A stretch of DNA of 64,000 nucleotides from Dyadobacter fanqingshengii (GTDB taxonomy: Bacteria; Bacteroidota; Bacteroidia; Cytophagales; Spirosomataceae): contig NZ_CP098806.1 in the NCBI RefSeq assembly GCF_023822005.2, forward strand, positions 868,001-932,000. Direction: 5' to 3'. Each line of letters begins with the position of its first letter. The first letter of the stretch is position 1. A model generated the notes under the pieces. That model saw only the letters and a program-made list of their open reading frames with translations. It was not told the DNA's origin and did no database searches. This document shows positions 28,856-37,081 of the stretch, one piece after another. The position numbers and the translations under genes are program-made.

Positions 28856-31800
28856 TTAAAAACCAAAATTAACACCGGCCATAAACGTTCTCGGCTGTGG
28901 ATAAACACCATTGTCAACACCAGACTGCAGCGGGTTTGTACTTCCTATTTCAGGATCAAAACCAGAATATTTCGTGAACGTGAACAGGTTTTGTGCACTT
29001 ACATAAAAACGGGCACTCTGGAAAAGCTTCGTTTTGCTGATCAGCGTTTGTGGGATCCTGTAACCAAGAGCGATGTTCCTGATCCGCATGTAGTCACCGT
29101 CTTCTACATAAAAAGAAGAGCTGTTAGCATAGTTACCATTGGCGTCCACGTAGGCTAGGCGAGGGATCTCATTGTTGCCGCTTCCCGGCGTCCACCGGTT
29201 GAGCACTTCTCTGGAACCATTCACAACCCCTGATCCGCCGAAATATTTCAAAGGATAAGTTGCAAATTTGTTGGAGTGGAATATCTGATTGCCGGCAACA
29301 CCCTGAAACATTACATTCAGGTCAAACCCTTTGTAACCAAAGTCGAAGTTCATGCCGTATGTCAGGGTCGGCCATGGACTTCCCAGTTTCACACGGTCGG
29401 CATCAGACAGCTGGTTATCGCCATTCATGTCTTTGTATCTGAAATCACCTGCTACGGCATTAGGCTGCAAAGTTTTGTTCACTTCATCATTGGTCTGGTA
29501 GATCCCATCCACTGCATATCCGCGGAAATAGCCGATTGATTCTCCTACTTTGGTATAGGATGAGCTGATACTTGTAAAGCCGAGCGTAGGGCCGGCAATG
29601 GGTTGGCCCACGCCAAGGCTGAGGACTTCGTTTTTCAGGGTAGCCATATTCCCGCTTACATCGTAAGTAAAGTCACCTATTTCACCCCGGTAGCCCAGCA
29701 GTAATTCAATGCCACTGTTCCTCACCTTTCCACCATTTACGGAAGGTGCAGTCTGGAAGCCCGCTTCAAAAGATACCGGCAGGCTGACGAGCATATCTTT
29801 TGTTGTTTTGATATAATAATCAGCAGTCAGGTAAAGGCGTTCGTTGAGAAACGTGGCGTCAATTCCAAAATTGGTCTGTTCGCTTGTTTCCCATCTCAGA
29901 TTAGGATTACCCGGACGGGACATTGATGCTCCGATTTCGAGTGCCTGCCCGCTTCCAAATACATAGTTGTCGTTCACTGTGCCCAGACGAATGCCGCTCA
30001 GATAGCCGAATGAACCAATTGCATCGTTCCCCAGCTGTCCCCAGCTGGCGCGGAGTTTCAGTGAGTTTACCGGTGTTATACTTTTCATGAAAGACTCTTC
30101 TGCAATGTTCCATCCCGCGGAAACAGAAGGAAAATTTCCCCATTTGTGGTTGGGCCCGAAATTCGAGGAACCGTCGCGACGGACGCTTGCCGAAAGCATA
30201 TACTTGTCTTTAAACGAGTAATTAACCCGGGCAAGGTAAGAGGCAAGCGTATACTGCGATCCGGTTCCACTGGCCCTGCGTTCGGTGTCCTTGCTGCCGT
30301 TGACGACCTGCAATTGTTCGTTCTGAAAATCCCGAGCAGTAACGCCAATCCAGTTCACATTGTTCTTTTGGGCAGTTTGTCCAACAACGGCTGAAACTCT
30401 GTGATTGGCGAGCGCTACCGAGTAGGAGAGGGTGTTTTCGAGCAACCAGTTTAGTCCCTGAGAATATGTTTCTCCCAGAATGGCTTGCAGATTTCTGTAA
30501 TGTCCCCTTTCCGCTTTTGGCTCCCACGTTGTAGACCGGTTGTTATCGGTGTCAATTCCAACATTGGTTTTCCATTTCAAGCCGGGCAGGATTTCAAATT
30601 CGCCGAAAATGTTACCGAACATGCGCAGATTTCGCAGCTGGTTATCCATTGATTTTGCACGGAGATACGGATTGTCTCCCTGCGTTGTGTAATAAGCTGA
30701 TGAACCATTTACTACGTCCTCCTTACCAAGTGTTGGGTAAAATTGCTGCGCGAGGTTAAAAATCCCGATCCGCATATCCTGATTTTGCTGTCCTTTTGCA
30801 CGCGAAAACGTAAAAGCAAGGGAACTGCCAAACCGTAATTTATCACTTACTTTCAAATCGCCGGTAATGCGCGCGGTAAACCTTTTGTGCCAGGTCTCAA
30901 TGAGCGTGCCTTGCTGGTCACGGTATCCTAATGACAGGGCGCCGGTGATTTTTTTGCTTCCGCCGGAGATTCGCAGGTCATAATTCTGAACGGGAGCATT
31001 TCTGAAAACCTGGTTGATCCAGTTCGTACCTTGTCCGAATGACGACGGGTTCGCCCATTCGGGATTGGGTGTCATGCCGGAGTTGGTATATAATTCATTG
31101 GCAAGCGTTGCAAATTCGGTGGCATTCAGGAATTCAGGTTGTTTCCATAATTGCTGCACACCCGTATATGCATCCAGATTAATCCGGGTTGCACCATCTT
31201 TTCCACGTTTGGTAGTGATTAGAATAACCCCGTTTGCCGCGCGTGCACCATAAATGGAGGCGGCGGCGGCATCCTTTAAAACTTCAATGGATTCAATGTC
31301 ATTAGGATTGACAATGGAGAGTCCATCAATACGGTCCGAGCTTCCCGCAATGTCCATACCGCCTCCGCCCAATGGGAAGCCGTCCACGACATACAGGGGC
31401 TGATTTCCTCCTGTGGTGCCCACGCCCCTTATCCTGACTGATGAGGAACCTCCCGGCGCGCCGCTGGTTTGATTAATAGAAACCCCGGGGATTTTCCCCT
31501 GCAATGCGCTGGTAAAGCTGCCGGTTGCCACTTTTTGAAGCTCATCCGCTTTCACAGACGTGACCGAACCTGTAAGCTCGCTTCTTTTTTGCGTTCCATA
31601 GCCTATCACGACGAGCTCGTCGAGCACATTCATGCTTGGTCGCATCAGCAACTCGATCACGGTTTTTGAGCCCGGGGTAACCTCCTGTTTTTCATAACCA
31701 ATGTAAGAAACAACGAGTGTTTCGGTGCTCGTGATGCCAATACTGAATTTTCCGTCAATATCAGTCGCGCCACCGCGTGTTGTTCCTTTCACAGCAACAT

Positions 31801-31951
31801 TGACGCCGGGAATACCCGTTTTGGCAAGGCTGTCTACTACTGTGATCGTGACGTTTCTGGTATCCTGTGCCATTGCATCCGGAATGGAGAGCACGCCCAG
31901 GACGTTCAACAGCATCACATTGAGGCTTTGGTAAAGGTGTTTTGGATTCAT
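28856..31951 (-). CDS. SusC-like TonB-dependent outer-membrane transporter (second PUL)
   Basis: This 1031-residue SusC/RagA protein has a signal peptide, a carboxypeptidase-D-like domain (TRGGATDIDGKFSIGI), a TonB-box region (ELVVIGYGTQKRSELTGSV), the plug segment LQGKIPGVSINQTSGAPGG with RIRGVGTTGGNQPLYVVDGF, and a C-terminal barrel ending GVNFGF. It opens the operon SusC-SusD-CE15. The 415-base upstream region carries two TACGTACCCGTA-type sites that probably bind a repressor. Codon use and length are ordinary for the family. Confidence 0.95.
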   Translation of the reverse strand: MNPKHLYQSLNVMLLNVLGVLSIPDAMAQDTRNVTITVVDSLAKTGIPGVNVAVKGTTRGGATDIDGKFSIGITSTETLVVSYIGYEKQEVTPGSKTVIELLMRPSMNVLDELVVIGYGTQKRSELTGSVTSVKADELQKVATGSFTSALQGKIPGVSINQTSGAPGGSSSVRIRGVGTTGGNQPLYVVDGFPLGGGGMDIAGSSDRIDGLSIVNPNDIESIEVLKDAAAASIYGARAANGVILITTKRGKDGATRINLDAYTGVQQLWKQPEFLNATEFATLANELYTNSGMTPNPEWANPSSFGQGTNWINQVFRNAPVQNYDLRISGGSKKITGALSLGYRDQQGTLIETWHKRFTARITGDLKVSDKLRFGSSLAFTFSRAKGQQNQDMRIGIFNLAQQFYPTLGKEDVVNGSSAYYTTQGDNPYLRAKSMDNQLRNLRMFGNIFGEFEILPGLKWKTNVGIDTDNNRSTTWEPKAERGHYRNLQAILGETYSQGLNWLLENTLSYSVALANHRVSAVVGQTAQKNNVNWIGVTARDFQNEQLQVVNGSKDTERRASGTGSQYTLASYLARVNYSFKDKYMLSASVRRDGSSNFGPNHKWGNFPSVSAGWNIAEESFMKSITPVNSLKLRASWGQLGNDAIGSFGYLSGIRLGTVNDNYVFGSGQALEIGASMSRPGNPNLRWETSEQTNFGIDATFLNERLYLTADYYIKTTKDMLVSLPVSFEAGFQTAPSVNGGKVRNSGIELLLGYRGEIGDFTYDVSGNMATLKNEVLSLGVGQPIAGPTLGFTSISSSYTKVGESIGYFRGYAVDGIYQTNDEVNKTLQPNAVAGDFRYKDMNGDNQLSDADRVKLGSPWPTLTYGMNFDFGYKGFDLNVMFQGVAGNQIFHSNKFATYPLKYFGGSGVVNGSREVLNRWTPGSGNNEIPRLAYVDANGNYANSSSFYVEDGDYMRIRNIALGYRIPQTLISKTKLFQSARFYVSAQNLFTFTKYSGFDPEIGSTNPLQSGVDNGVYPQPRTFMAGVNFGF

Positions 31952-32005
31952 ATGGGTATTGGGTTAGGTGGTAATTTTTCGTTAATCAAGCAAATGGGAA
32001 ATAAC

Positions 32006-32020
32006 GGTTACGTACCCGTA
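32006..32020. promoter_or_regulatory. Candidate operator, GGTTACGTACCCGTA
   Basis: An imperfect palindrome around TACGTA, about 55 bases upstream of the SusC start. It shares CGTACCCGTA with the stronger site at 32081-32096 and CGTACC with the repeats upstream of the GH127 gene. Confidence 0.55.
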
Positions 32021-32080
32021 ATAAAATCAGGGTATTTGGCGGATATGTTTGTTTTGGGCAAGCATGGCTAAACAGATTAT

Positions 32081-32094
32081 CGGGTACGTACCCG
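32081..32094. promoter_or_regulatory. Candidate operator, perfect palindrome CGGGTACGTACCCG
   Basis: This 14-base perfect palindrome is about 130 bases upstream of the SusC start and is followed by TAAAAT, as is the copy at 32006. The centres of the two sites are 76 bases apart, near seven helical turns, which would suit a looping repressor. Confidence 0.6.
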
Positions 32095-32366
32095 TAAAAT
32101 TAGAAAAAATTTGCACATATCATTGTACTATTTCAAAAAGTGCATATTTTATTTGTCTAACTTAATAAACGGGAGAATTAAAATTTGCCAATAGCGTTCT
32201 GTACGGCAATGCAGCCCAATGATTTCAATGTAAATAATCAGGTAAGCATACGGATGTCAGCAAGCGCTCAGTGCTAAAAAAACTGTTACGGGTAAAAATA
32301 GAAAAACTGTATCTGCTATCGTAATGTTCTTTTGCGCAAATTTGCCCTTGTCAGTTTGGGAACATT

Positions 32367-33323
32367 ATGCATTTACATTCAGACCATATTTACATCATAG
32401 GGTCTGGCGCCATCGGGAAGGCGCTGGCTGTTTTTTTGAAACTTTCGGGACGTAAAGCCACGCTCATCAGGGGGAGCGTGAACGACGGCGACCAGAAAAT
32501 CGAGCATATCCGCGTGCAAATGCCAGACGGAACTATGCACGAGGCAGACATCACGATTTCGACCTTAAATGCATTTCCCACGCTTCATGGTATCATCGTT
32601 CTTGCCAACAAATCTTTCGGAAATGAAGCCTTGGCGGTTGCGTTGAAAAATAAAACCGGCAGCTCGCCGATTGTATTAATGCAGAATGGGCTGGGCGTGG
32701 AGAGACCTTTCTTTGCGCAAGATTTTCCGGAAATATACCGCTGCGTCTTGTTTGTAACGAGCCAGATCATGGACGAAACCCTCGTCCGTTTCAAACCTGT
32801 GGCGACATGTCCTGTGGGCATCGAGCGTGGTGACGTGGATTGTTTGCAGCGCCTGGTTACGCAGTTGACCACCTCGCAATTCGTATTCAAAAACGAAGCG
32901 GACATCCAGCATACCATCTGGAAAAAGGCGATCGTCAATTGTGTTTTCAACTCGGTGTGCCCGCTACTCAGTGTGGATAATGGCATCTTTTACAGAAATG
33001 AAGCGGCGCTCGATATTGCGCGGCGGGTGATTGCCGAGTGCAATGGTGTCGCAAATGCAAAGGGTATTTTGCTCAGTTCAAATGATATAGAGGGAAGTTT
33101 GTTGCAGATCAGCCGTGCTTCGGACGGCCAGCTCATCTCTACCTTGCAGGATATCCGCGCAGGTCGCAGAACGGAAATCGACACGCTTAATTTCGAGATC
33201 GTGAAAATGGCCGGGGAGCTGGGCTTGGTTCAGACAGTAAAGGAAACAAAGCTGCTGGGCGAGCTGGTAAAGCTTAAAGCGGAGATCAATTTAAATCGCA
33301 ATCTTGAAACAATCAAACCGTAA
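32367..33323 (+). CDS. Ketopantoate reductase family (PanE/ApbA-like) protein
   Basis: This 318-residue cytosolic protein has the ApbA/PanE two-domain plan. The N-terminal Rossmann motif is IYIIGSGAIGKALAVFLKLSG, ADITISTLNAF leads into VLMQNGLGVERPF, and the C-terminal helical domain has IWKKAIVNCVFNSVCPLLSVDNG with the conserved Lys/Asn, plus REIDTLN-like RRTEIDTLNFEIVKMA. It probably reduces a 2-keto acid with NADPH; ketopantoate is the classical substrate, but paralogues with other substrates are common. The DUF1572 gene follows 15 bases later. Confidence 0.82.
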   Translation: MHLHSDHIYIIGSGAIGKALAVFLKLSGRKATLIRGSVNDGDQKIEHIRVQMPDGTMHEADITISTLNAFPTLHGIIVLANKSFGNEALAVALKNKTGSSPIVLMQNGLGVERPFFAQDFPEIYRCVLFVTSQIMDETLVRFKPVATCPVGIERGDVDCLQRLVTQLTTSQFVFKNEADIQHTIWKKAIVNCVFNSVCPLLSVDNGIFYRNEAALDIARRVIAECNGVANAKGILLSSNDIEGSLLQISRASDGQLISTLQDIRAGRRTEIDTLNFEIVKMAGELGLVQTVKETKLLGELVKLKAEINLNRNLETIKP

Positions 33324-33338
33324 CAAAACATTGAAATA

Positions 33339-33914
33339 ATGAATACAAGCTATTTAGCCAGCGCGATCAAGCAGTTTGAGTATTACAAAATGCTCGGCGA
33401 AAAGGCGATCGCACAGTTGCCCGATGCGGCGCTTTTCTGGCAGTACAATGAGGAAAGTAACAGTATTGCCTTGATCGTCAATCACATCGGGGGCAATATG
33501 CTTTCACGTTTCACCGATTTTTTGACAACCGATGGAGAAAAACCATGGCGAAACCGCGATGCGGAATTTGAGGACAGTTTCAAGAGCCGTGAAGAAATGA
33601 TGGCTCATTGGAACAAAGGCTGGGACCGCTTGCTAACGACATTACGAGACCTTCGTGACGAGCAGCTGGAAACCTTGGTTTACATCCGGAATGACGGCCA
33701 CACAGTAATGGAGGCGATCAACAGACAGCTTGCCCACTATCCTTACCACATTGGCCAAATCGTTTACATTGCGAAAATGGCTGCAAATGAAAAATGGGAA
33801 AGTCTGTCAATTCCCAGAAATAAATCGGGGGACTATAATACGCAAAAATTCAATCAGGAAAAGTCAAGACGGCATTTTACAGATGACCTGATCAAAGCGA
33901 ACCCCGGATATTGA
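33339..33914 (+). CDS. DinB-like DUF1572 protein
   Basis: This 191-residue four-helix protein matches DUF1572 of the DinB/YfiT superfamily. NTSYLASAIKQFEYYKMLGEKAI opens helix 1, NSIALIVNHIGGNMLSRFTDF carries the first metal His, and HYPYHIGQIVYIAKM carries the C-terminal His pair. Such proteins are predicted metal-dependent thiol transferases, possibly bacillithiol-linked. It follows the PanE-like gene in a probable two-gene operon. Its last 23 bases overlap the end of the convergent GntR gene. Confidence 0.87.
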   Translation: MNTSYLASAIKQFEYYKMLGEKAIAQLPDAALFWQYNEESNSIALIVNHIGGNMLSRFTDFLTTDGEKPWRNRDAEFEDSFKSREEMMAHWNKGWDRLLTTLRDLRDEQLETLVYIRNDGHTVMEAINRQLAHYPYHIGQIVYIAKMAANEKWESLSIPRNKSGDYNTQKFNQEKSRRHFTDDLIKANPGY

Positions 33915-34869
33915 GCTGCCACGGATTTTCAATGGTCAGGATCGCTTTGGTATCAATGAGCTTCGCCATGGTTTTTCCCATCAACCTGAAATCGGTGGAA
34001 AGGGTCGTTATCCCGCCGGCCAGCACTTCTTTGAGTGGCGTATCATTATAGGAAATAATGCCAAAATCTTTACCAGGTTTTAATGGTTGAACCAATGTCT
34101 GTTTGATCAGATCTGCGAGGTCCTCATCCTTTACAACAATAAACAAATCGCCTTTTTTAATCTCGCGGCCGCCGGTTTCCGAAATGTATTCGTGTGCAAA
34201 TCCGTGATTGTTACAAAAAGCTTTAAGGCCGTCGTATCTCTCCTCGGGTTCTTTTTCTTCTTTTTGAACCATCAGAATGCGCTTGTATTTGCGGACAAGG
34301 TCCAGTCCTGAATCAAGCGCTTCGTATGTGTTTTTCTCAAAATCCTGGTAAACAGCGGAATATTTCCCTTTTAGTTCGGGGTGAAAATGGTCGAGCAGGA
34401 AAACACGTCCTGAAATTGATCCGAGCAAGTCGCCTATGCCCTGGAATTTTCCGGACATGATGATGTAATCAGTGTATTTATTGTTGGCCTCACGAACCAG
34501 CGTCTCGAAAACCTTTCTGTTGTAATTGTGAAAATACAAATCAACTGTCGCAGCGCTTCCGATGGATTCCATGAAAGATTTGAACAGGACTTCCTTAAAA
34601 CCATTAAGCTCGTTGAAGAGCAGGAATATGTTATGACCGGTCTCGATTTTAGTACTTTTTACAAAATACCCGACACCATGATTTGGAGCAATAATGCCTT
34701 TTGAAACCAACTCACGCAAACCTGCAAAAACGGTGTCCCGTGAAAGATTATAGGCGCTTCGAAACTCATTAATAGACGGAATTCGGTCGCCATTACGATA
34801 TTCATTCGCTTGGATCCGGTCGGTAACGTGGCTGACAATCAGCTTGTATTTGGATTTGTTTTCAGTCAT
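33892..34869 (-). CDS. GntR-family transcriptional regulator with LacI-type effector domain (AraR-like)
   Basis: Residues 1-75 form a GntR winged helix (SHVTDRIQANEYRNGDRIPSI through LSRDTVFAGLRELVSKGII). Residues about 90-325 form a periplasmic-binding-protein-like sugar-sensing domain (YIIMSGKFQGIGDLLG, FGIISYNDTPLKEVLAGGITTLS). This DNA-binding/effector pairing is that of AraR, the arabinose-responsive repressor. The gene diverges from a GH127 beta-L-arabinofuranosidase, so an arabinose-type effector is plausible. Tandem CGTACCAGTT repeats lie between the two genes. The effector and operator are inferred, not shown. Confidence 0.88.
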   Translation of the reverse strand: MTENKSKYKLIVSHVTDRIQANEYRNGDRIPSINEFRSAYNLSRDTVFAGLRELVSKGIIAPNHGVGYFVKSTKIETGHNIFLLFNELNGFKEVLFKSFMESIGSAATVDLYFHNYNRKVFETLVREANNKYTDYIIMSGKFQGIGDLLGSISGRVFLLDHFHPELKGKYSAVYQDFEKNTYEALDSGLDLVRKYKRILMVQKEEKEPEERYDGLKAFCNNHGFAHEYISETGGREIKKGDLFIVVKDEDLADLIKQTLVQPLKPGKDFGIISYNDTPLKEVLAGGITTLSTDFRLMGKTMAKLIDTKAILTIENPWQLNIRGSL

Positions 34870-34887
34870 GCGCTATCAGATTCGTGG

Positions 34888-34895
34888 CAAAAGTA
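34888..34895 (-). promoter_or_regulatory. -7 element for the GntR gene
   Basis: Read on the - strand this is TACTTTTG, an exact TAnnTTTG, 19 bases before the GntR start. No good -33 element is seen at the right spacing, so the leader and strength are uncertain. Confidence 0.4.
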
Positions 34896-34937
34896 AATTT
34901 TTTTAACGACTTGGTCCTATTTGCAAAGCAATTTAAT

Positions 34938-34957
34938 CGTACCAGTTCGTACCAGTT
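34938..34957. promoter_or_regulatory. Tandem operator candidate, two CGTACCAGTT copies
   Basis: Two identical 10-base direct repeats stand head to tail (34938-34947, 34948-34957), one helical turn apart. They cover the -33 position of the GH127 promoter. Their core CGTACC is shared with the palindromic sites upstream of the second SusC gene. They are the best candidate binding site of the adjacent GntR protein. Confidence 0.55.
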
Positions 34958-34971
34958 TAAAACATTTTCTA

Positions 34972-34979
34972 TACATTTG
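34972..34979 (+). promoter_or_regulatory. -7 element for the GH127 gene
   Basis: TACATTTG is an exact TAnnTTTG, 17 bases before the GH127 start. The -33 position is occupied by the tandem repeats and has no TTG, which suggests an activator-dependent or repressed promoter. Confidence 0.6.
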
Positions 34980-34996
34980 AAAACTTAAAACTGGAT

Positions 34997-37078
34997 ATGA
35001 AAGAGAATCTGATCTTATTGAGCCTGGCCATTGGCTCGTTATTCAACGTTGGTTTTGCGCAATACCAAAATACTGCACAAAAGCATTTGACACAGCTTAA
35101 TCAGGTGAAAACCACTGTCATCAATGACCCGTTCTGGAACCCGAAGTTCGCATTATGGAGCACAACTACGGCAATGGATGTGCTGGATAAATTTGAAGGA
35201 AAACACCTGAAATCTACTGAGGAACAACGCAAAAACAATGTTCTGGAAAATTTTGATAAGGTGGCATCCGGCAAAAAAGGCCAGCACGTTGGCCTGCCTT
35301 GGTTTGACGGTCTTATTTACGAATCCATCAGAGGAATCGGCGATCTGGTGGGTCGCTATCCTGATGCTGCATTGCAAATCAGACTGGACGGCATTATCGA
35401 CCGCATTGATGCCGCCCAGCAGGCAGATCAAAACGGATATCTAAATACCTACACAGACCTCATGGAACCCAACCACCGCTGGGGTGACAATGGTGGATTC
35501 CTGCGTTACCAGCACGATGTGTACAACGCGGGAATGCTGGTAGAGGCGGGCGTTCATTATTATAGGGCAACGGGAAAAACGAAGTTGCTGGGTGTGGCGA
35601 CCAGATATGCCAATTATATGTCGGGGCTGATGGGCAGTCCGCCAAAACGAAACATTGTCCCGGCTCATGCAGGACCGGAAGAAGCGCTGATCAAGCTTTA
35701 CTGGCTTTATAAAGCAGAGCCTGGTTTGAAACAGAAATTGAATGTTCTGGTTAATGAACAAGCCTATTTTGACCTGGCCAGGTTCTGGATCGAAAACCGT
35801 GGCCAGCACGCGGGTTATCCGTTATGGTTGAGTTGGGGAAATGACCGATCGGAAGCGTGGATCAAGCAGGAAAAGTATAAAGAAGGCAATGCAGGAGCTG
35901 GCACGCGGCCTACCTGGGGAGATTATGCGCAGGATTCAATCTCTGTGTTCAAACAAAAAACGATCGAAGGCCACGCGGTAAGGGCCACTTTGCTTGCCAC
36001 CGGGATCACCGCGGCGGCATTGGAAACCCATGAAGCGCCTTATATGCTCACCGCTGACAGGCTCTGGGATAATATGACGGGGCAACGGATGTTCGTTACC
36101 GGCGGCGTAGGCGCGATTCACGATGATGAAAAGTTTGGTGCGGACTATTTTCTGCCAACAGACGCTTACCTGGAAACCTGTGCAGCTGTCGGAGCCGGTT
36201 TTTTCAGCCAGCGAATGAACGAACTGACCGGAAATGGGAAATATATGGATGAATTCGAGCGTGTACTTTACAACAATGTGCTGACAGGCGTTTCGATTTC
36301 GGGTAAACAATATACTTACCAAAATCCCCTGAATGCACATAAACATTCGCGTTGGGAGTGGCACTCATGTCCGTGCTGCCCGCCCATGTTCCTGAAAATG
36401 GTTTCTGCGCTGCCAGATTTTATATACTCTTCGGCAAAAGATCGCGTATACGTCAACCTGTTTATCGGGAGCACTGCGACGATACAACTCGCAGATAACA
36501 AGCAAATCAATCTTGAACAAAAAACGGAATATCCGTGGAAGGGTAAGATTGCATTCGTAGTAAATCCGGATAGCGAAACCAATTTCAGCCTGATGCTGCG
36601 TATCCCGGGTTGGGCGAGAGGGAAAGAAAATCTAATGGATCTGTACCGGTCAGATTTGACAGCACCATTTACCATACGTGTCAACGGGAAACCGGTTAAG
36701 GCAAAGCTTGAAGACGGTTATGCAGTGATTGACAGGAAATGGAAAAAGGCAGATCAGGTCACGCTTGAATTGCCGATGAAACCGCGGATGATCGTGGCTA
36801 ATGACCATGTTAAAGACTTAAAAGATATGATTGCACTTGCATCCGGACCGATCATTTATTGTCTTGAAGCGGTTGATAACCCCGGTCTGGATTCGATCGG
36901 CATCGTTGCTGCACCGATGAAGCTCGAATTCCGGAAAAATCTTCTCAACGGCGTGAACATTGTAACTGGTAATGCAGTCGCGAAAGATGGAAAAACGATC
37001 AGCTTTCAGGCCGTGCCATACTATGCATCAGGCAATAGGGAAGGGGCTGGTTATAAGGTTTGGATTCCCCGGGAATAG
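34997..37078 (+). CDS. GH127 beta-L-arabinofuranosidase (DUF1680)
   Basis: This 693-residue protein has a signal peptide (MKENLILLSLAIGSLFNVGFA-Q) and an (alpha/alpha)6 barrel followed by beta-sandwich domains. INDPFWNPKFALW, FDGLIYESIRGIGDL, HRWGDNGGFLRYQHDVYNAG and MFVTGGVGAIHDDEKFG are DUF1680 features. The zinc-cysteine catalytic site is visible: Glu393-Thr-Cys395 and Cys458-Pro-Cys460-Cys461. By comparison with the known Bifidobacterium enzyme, Cys460 would be the nucleophile. GH127 releases beta-L-arabinofuranose from glycans or glycoproteins. It has its own promoter next to a GntR regulator, and its stop is 3 bases from that of the convergent LanC-like gene. Confidence 0.93.
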   Translation: MKENLILLSLAIGSLFNVGFAQYQNTAQKHLTQLNQVKTTVINDPFWNPKFALWSTTTAMDVLDKFEGKHLKSTEEQRKNNVLENFDKVASGKKGQHVGLPWFDGLIYESIRGIGDLVGRYPDAALQIRLDGIIDRIDAAQQADQNGYLNTYTDLMEPNHRWGDNGGFLRYQHDVYNAGMLVEAGVHYYRATGKTKLLGVATRYANYMSGLMGSPPKRNIVPAHAGPEEALIKLYWLYKAEPGLKQKLNVLVNEQAYFDLARFWIENRGQHAGYPLWLSWGNDRSEAWIKQEKYKEGNAGAGTRPTWGDYAQDSISVFKQKTIEGHAVRATLLATGITAAALETHEAPYMLTADRLWDNMTGQRMFVTGGVGAIHDDEKFGADYFLPTDAYLETCAAVGAGFFSQRMNELTGNGKYMDEFERVLYNNVLTGVSISGKQYTYQNPLNAHKHSRWEWHSCPCCPPMFLKMVSALPDFIYSSAKDRVYVNLFIGSTATIQLADNKQINLEQKTEYPWKGKIAFVVNPDSETNFSLMLRIPGWARGKENLMDLYRSDLTAPFTIRVNGKPVKAKLEDGYAVIDRKWKKADQVTLELPMKPRMIVANDHVKDLKDMIALASGPIIYCLEAVDNPGLDSIGIVAAPMKLEFRKNLLNGVNIVTGNAVAKDGKTISFQAVPYYASGNREGAGYKVWIPRE

Positions 37079-37081
37079 ATT

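Larger units (their letters stand above)
31952..32366. other. 415-base intergenic regulatory region between divergent SusC and PanE-like genes
   Basis: No gene is seen here. Besides the two palindromic sites listed separately, a related half-site ACGGGTA is at 32288-32294. The region is AT-rich. I found no exact TAnnTTTG promoter for either flanking gene. Confidence 0.6.
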
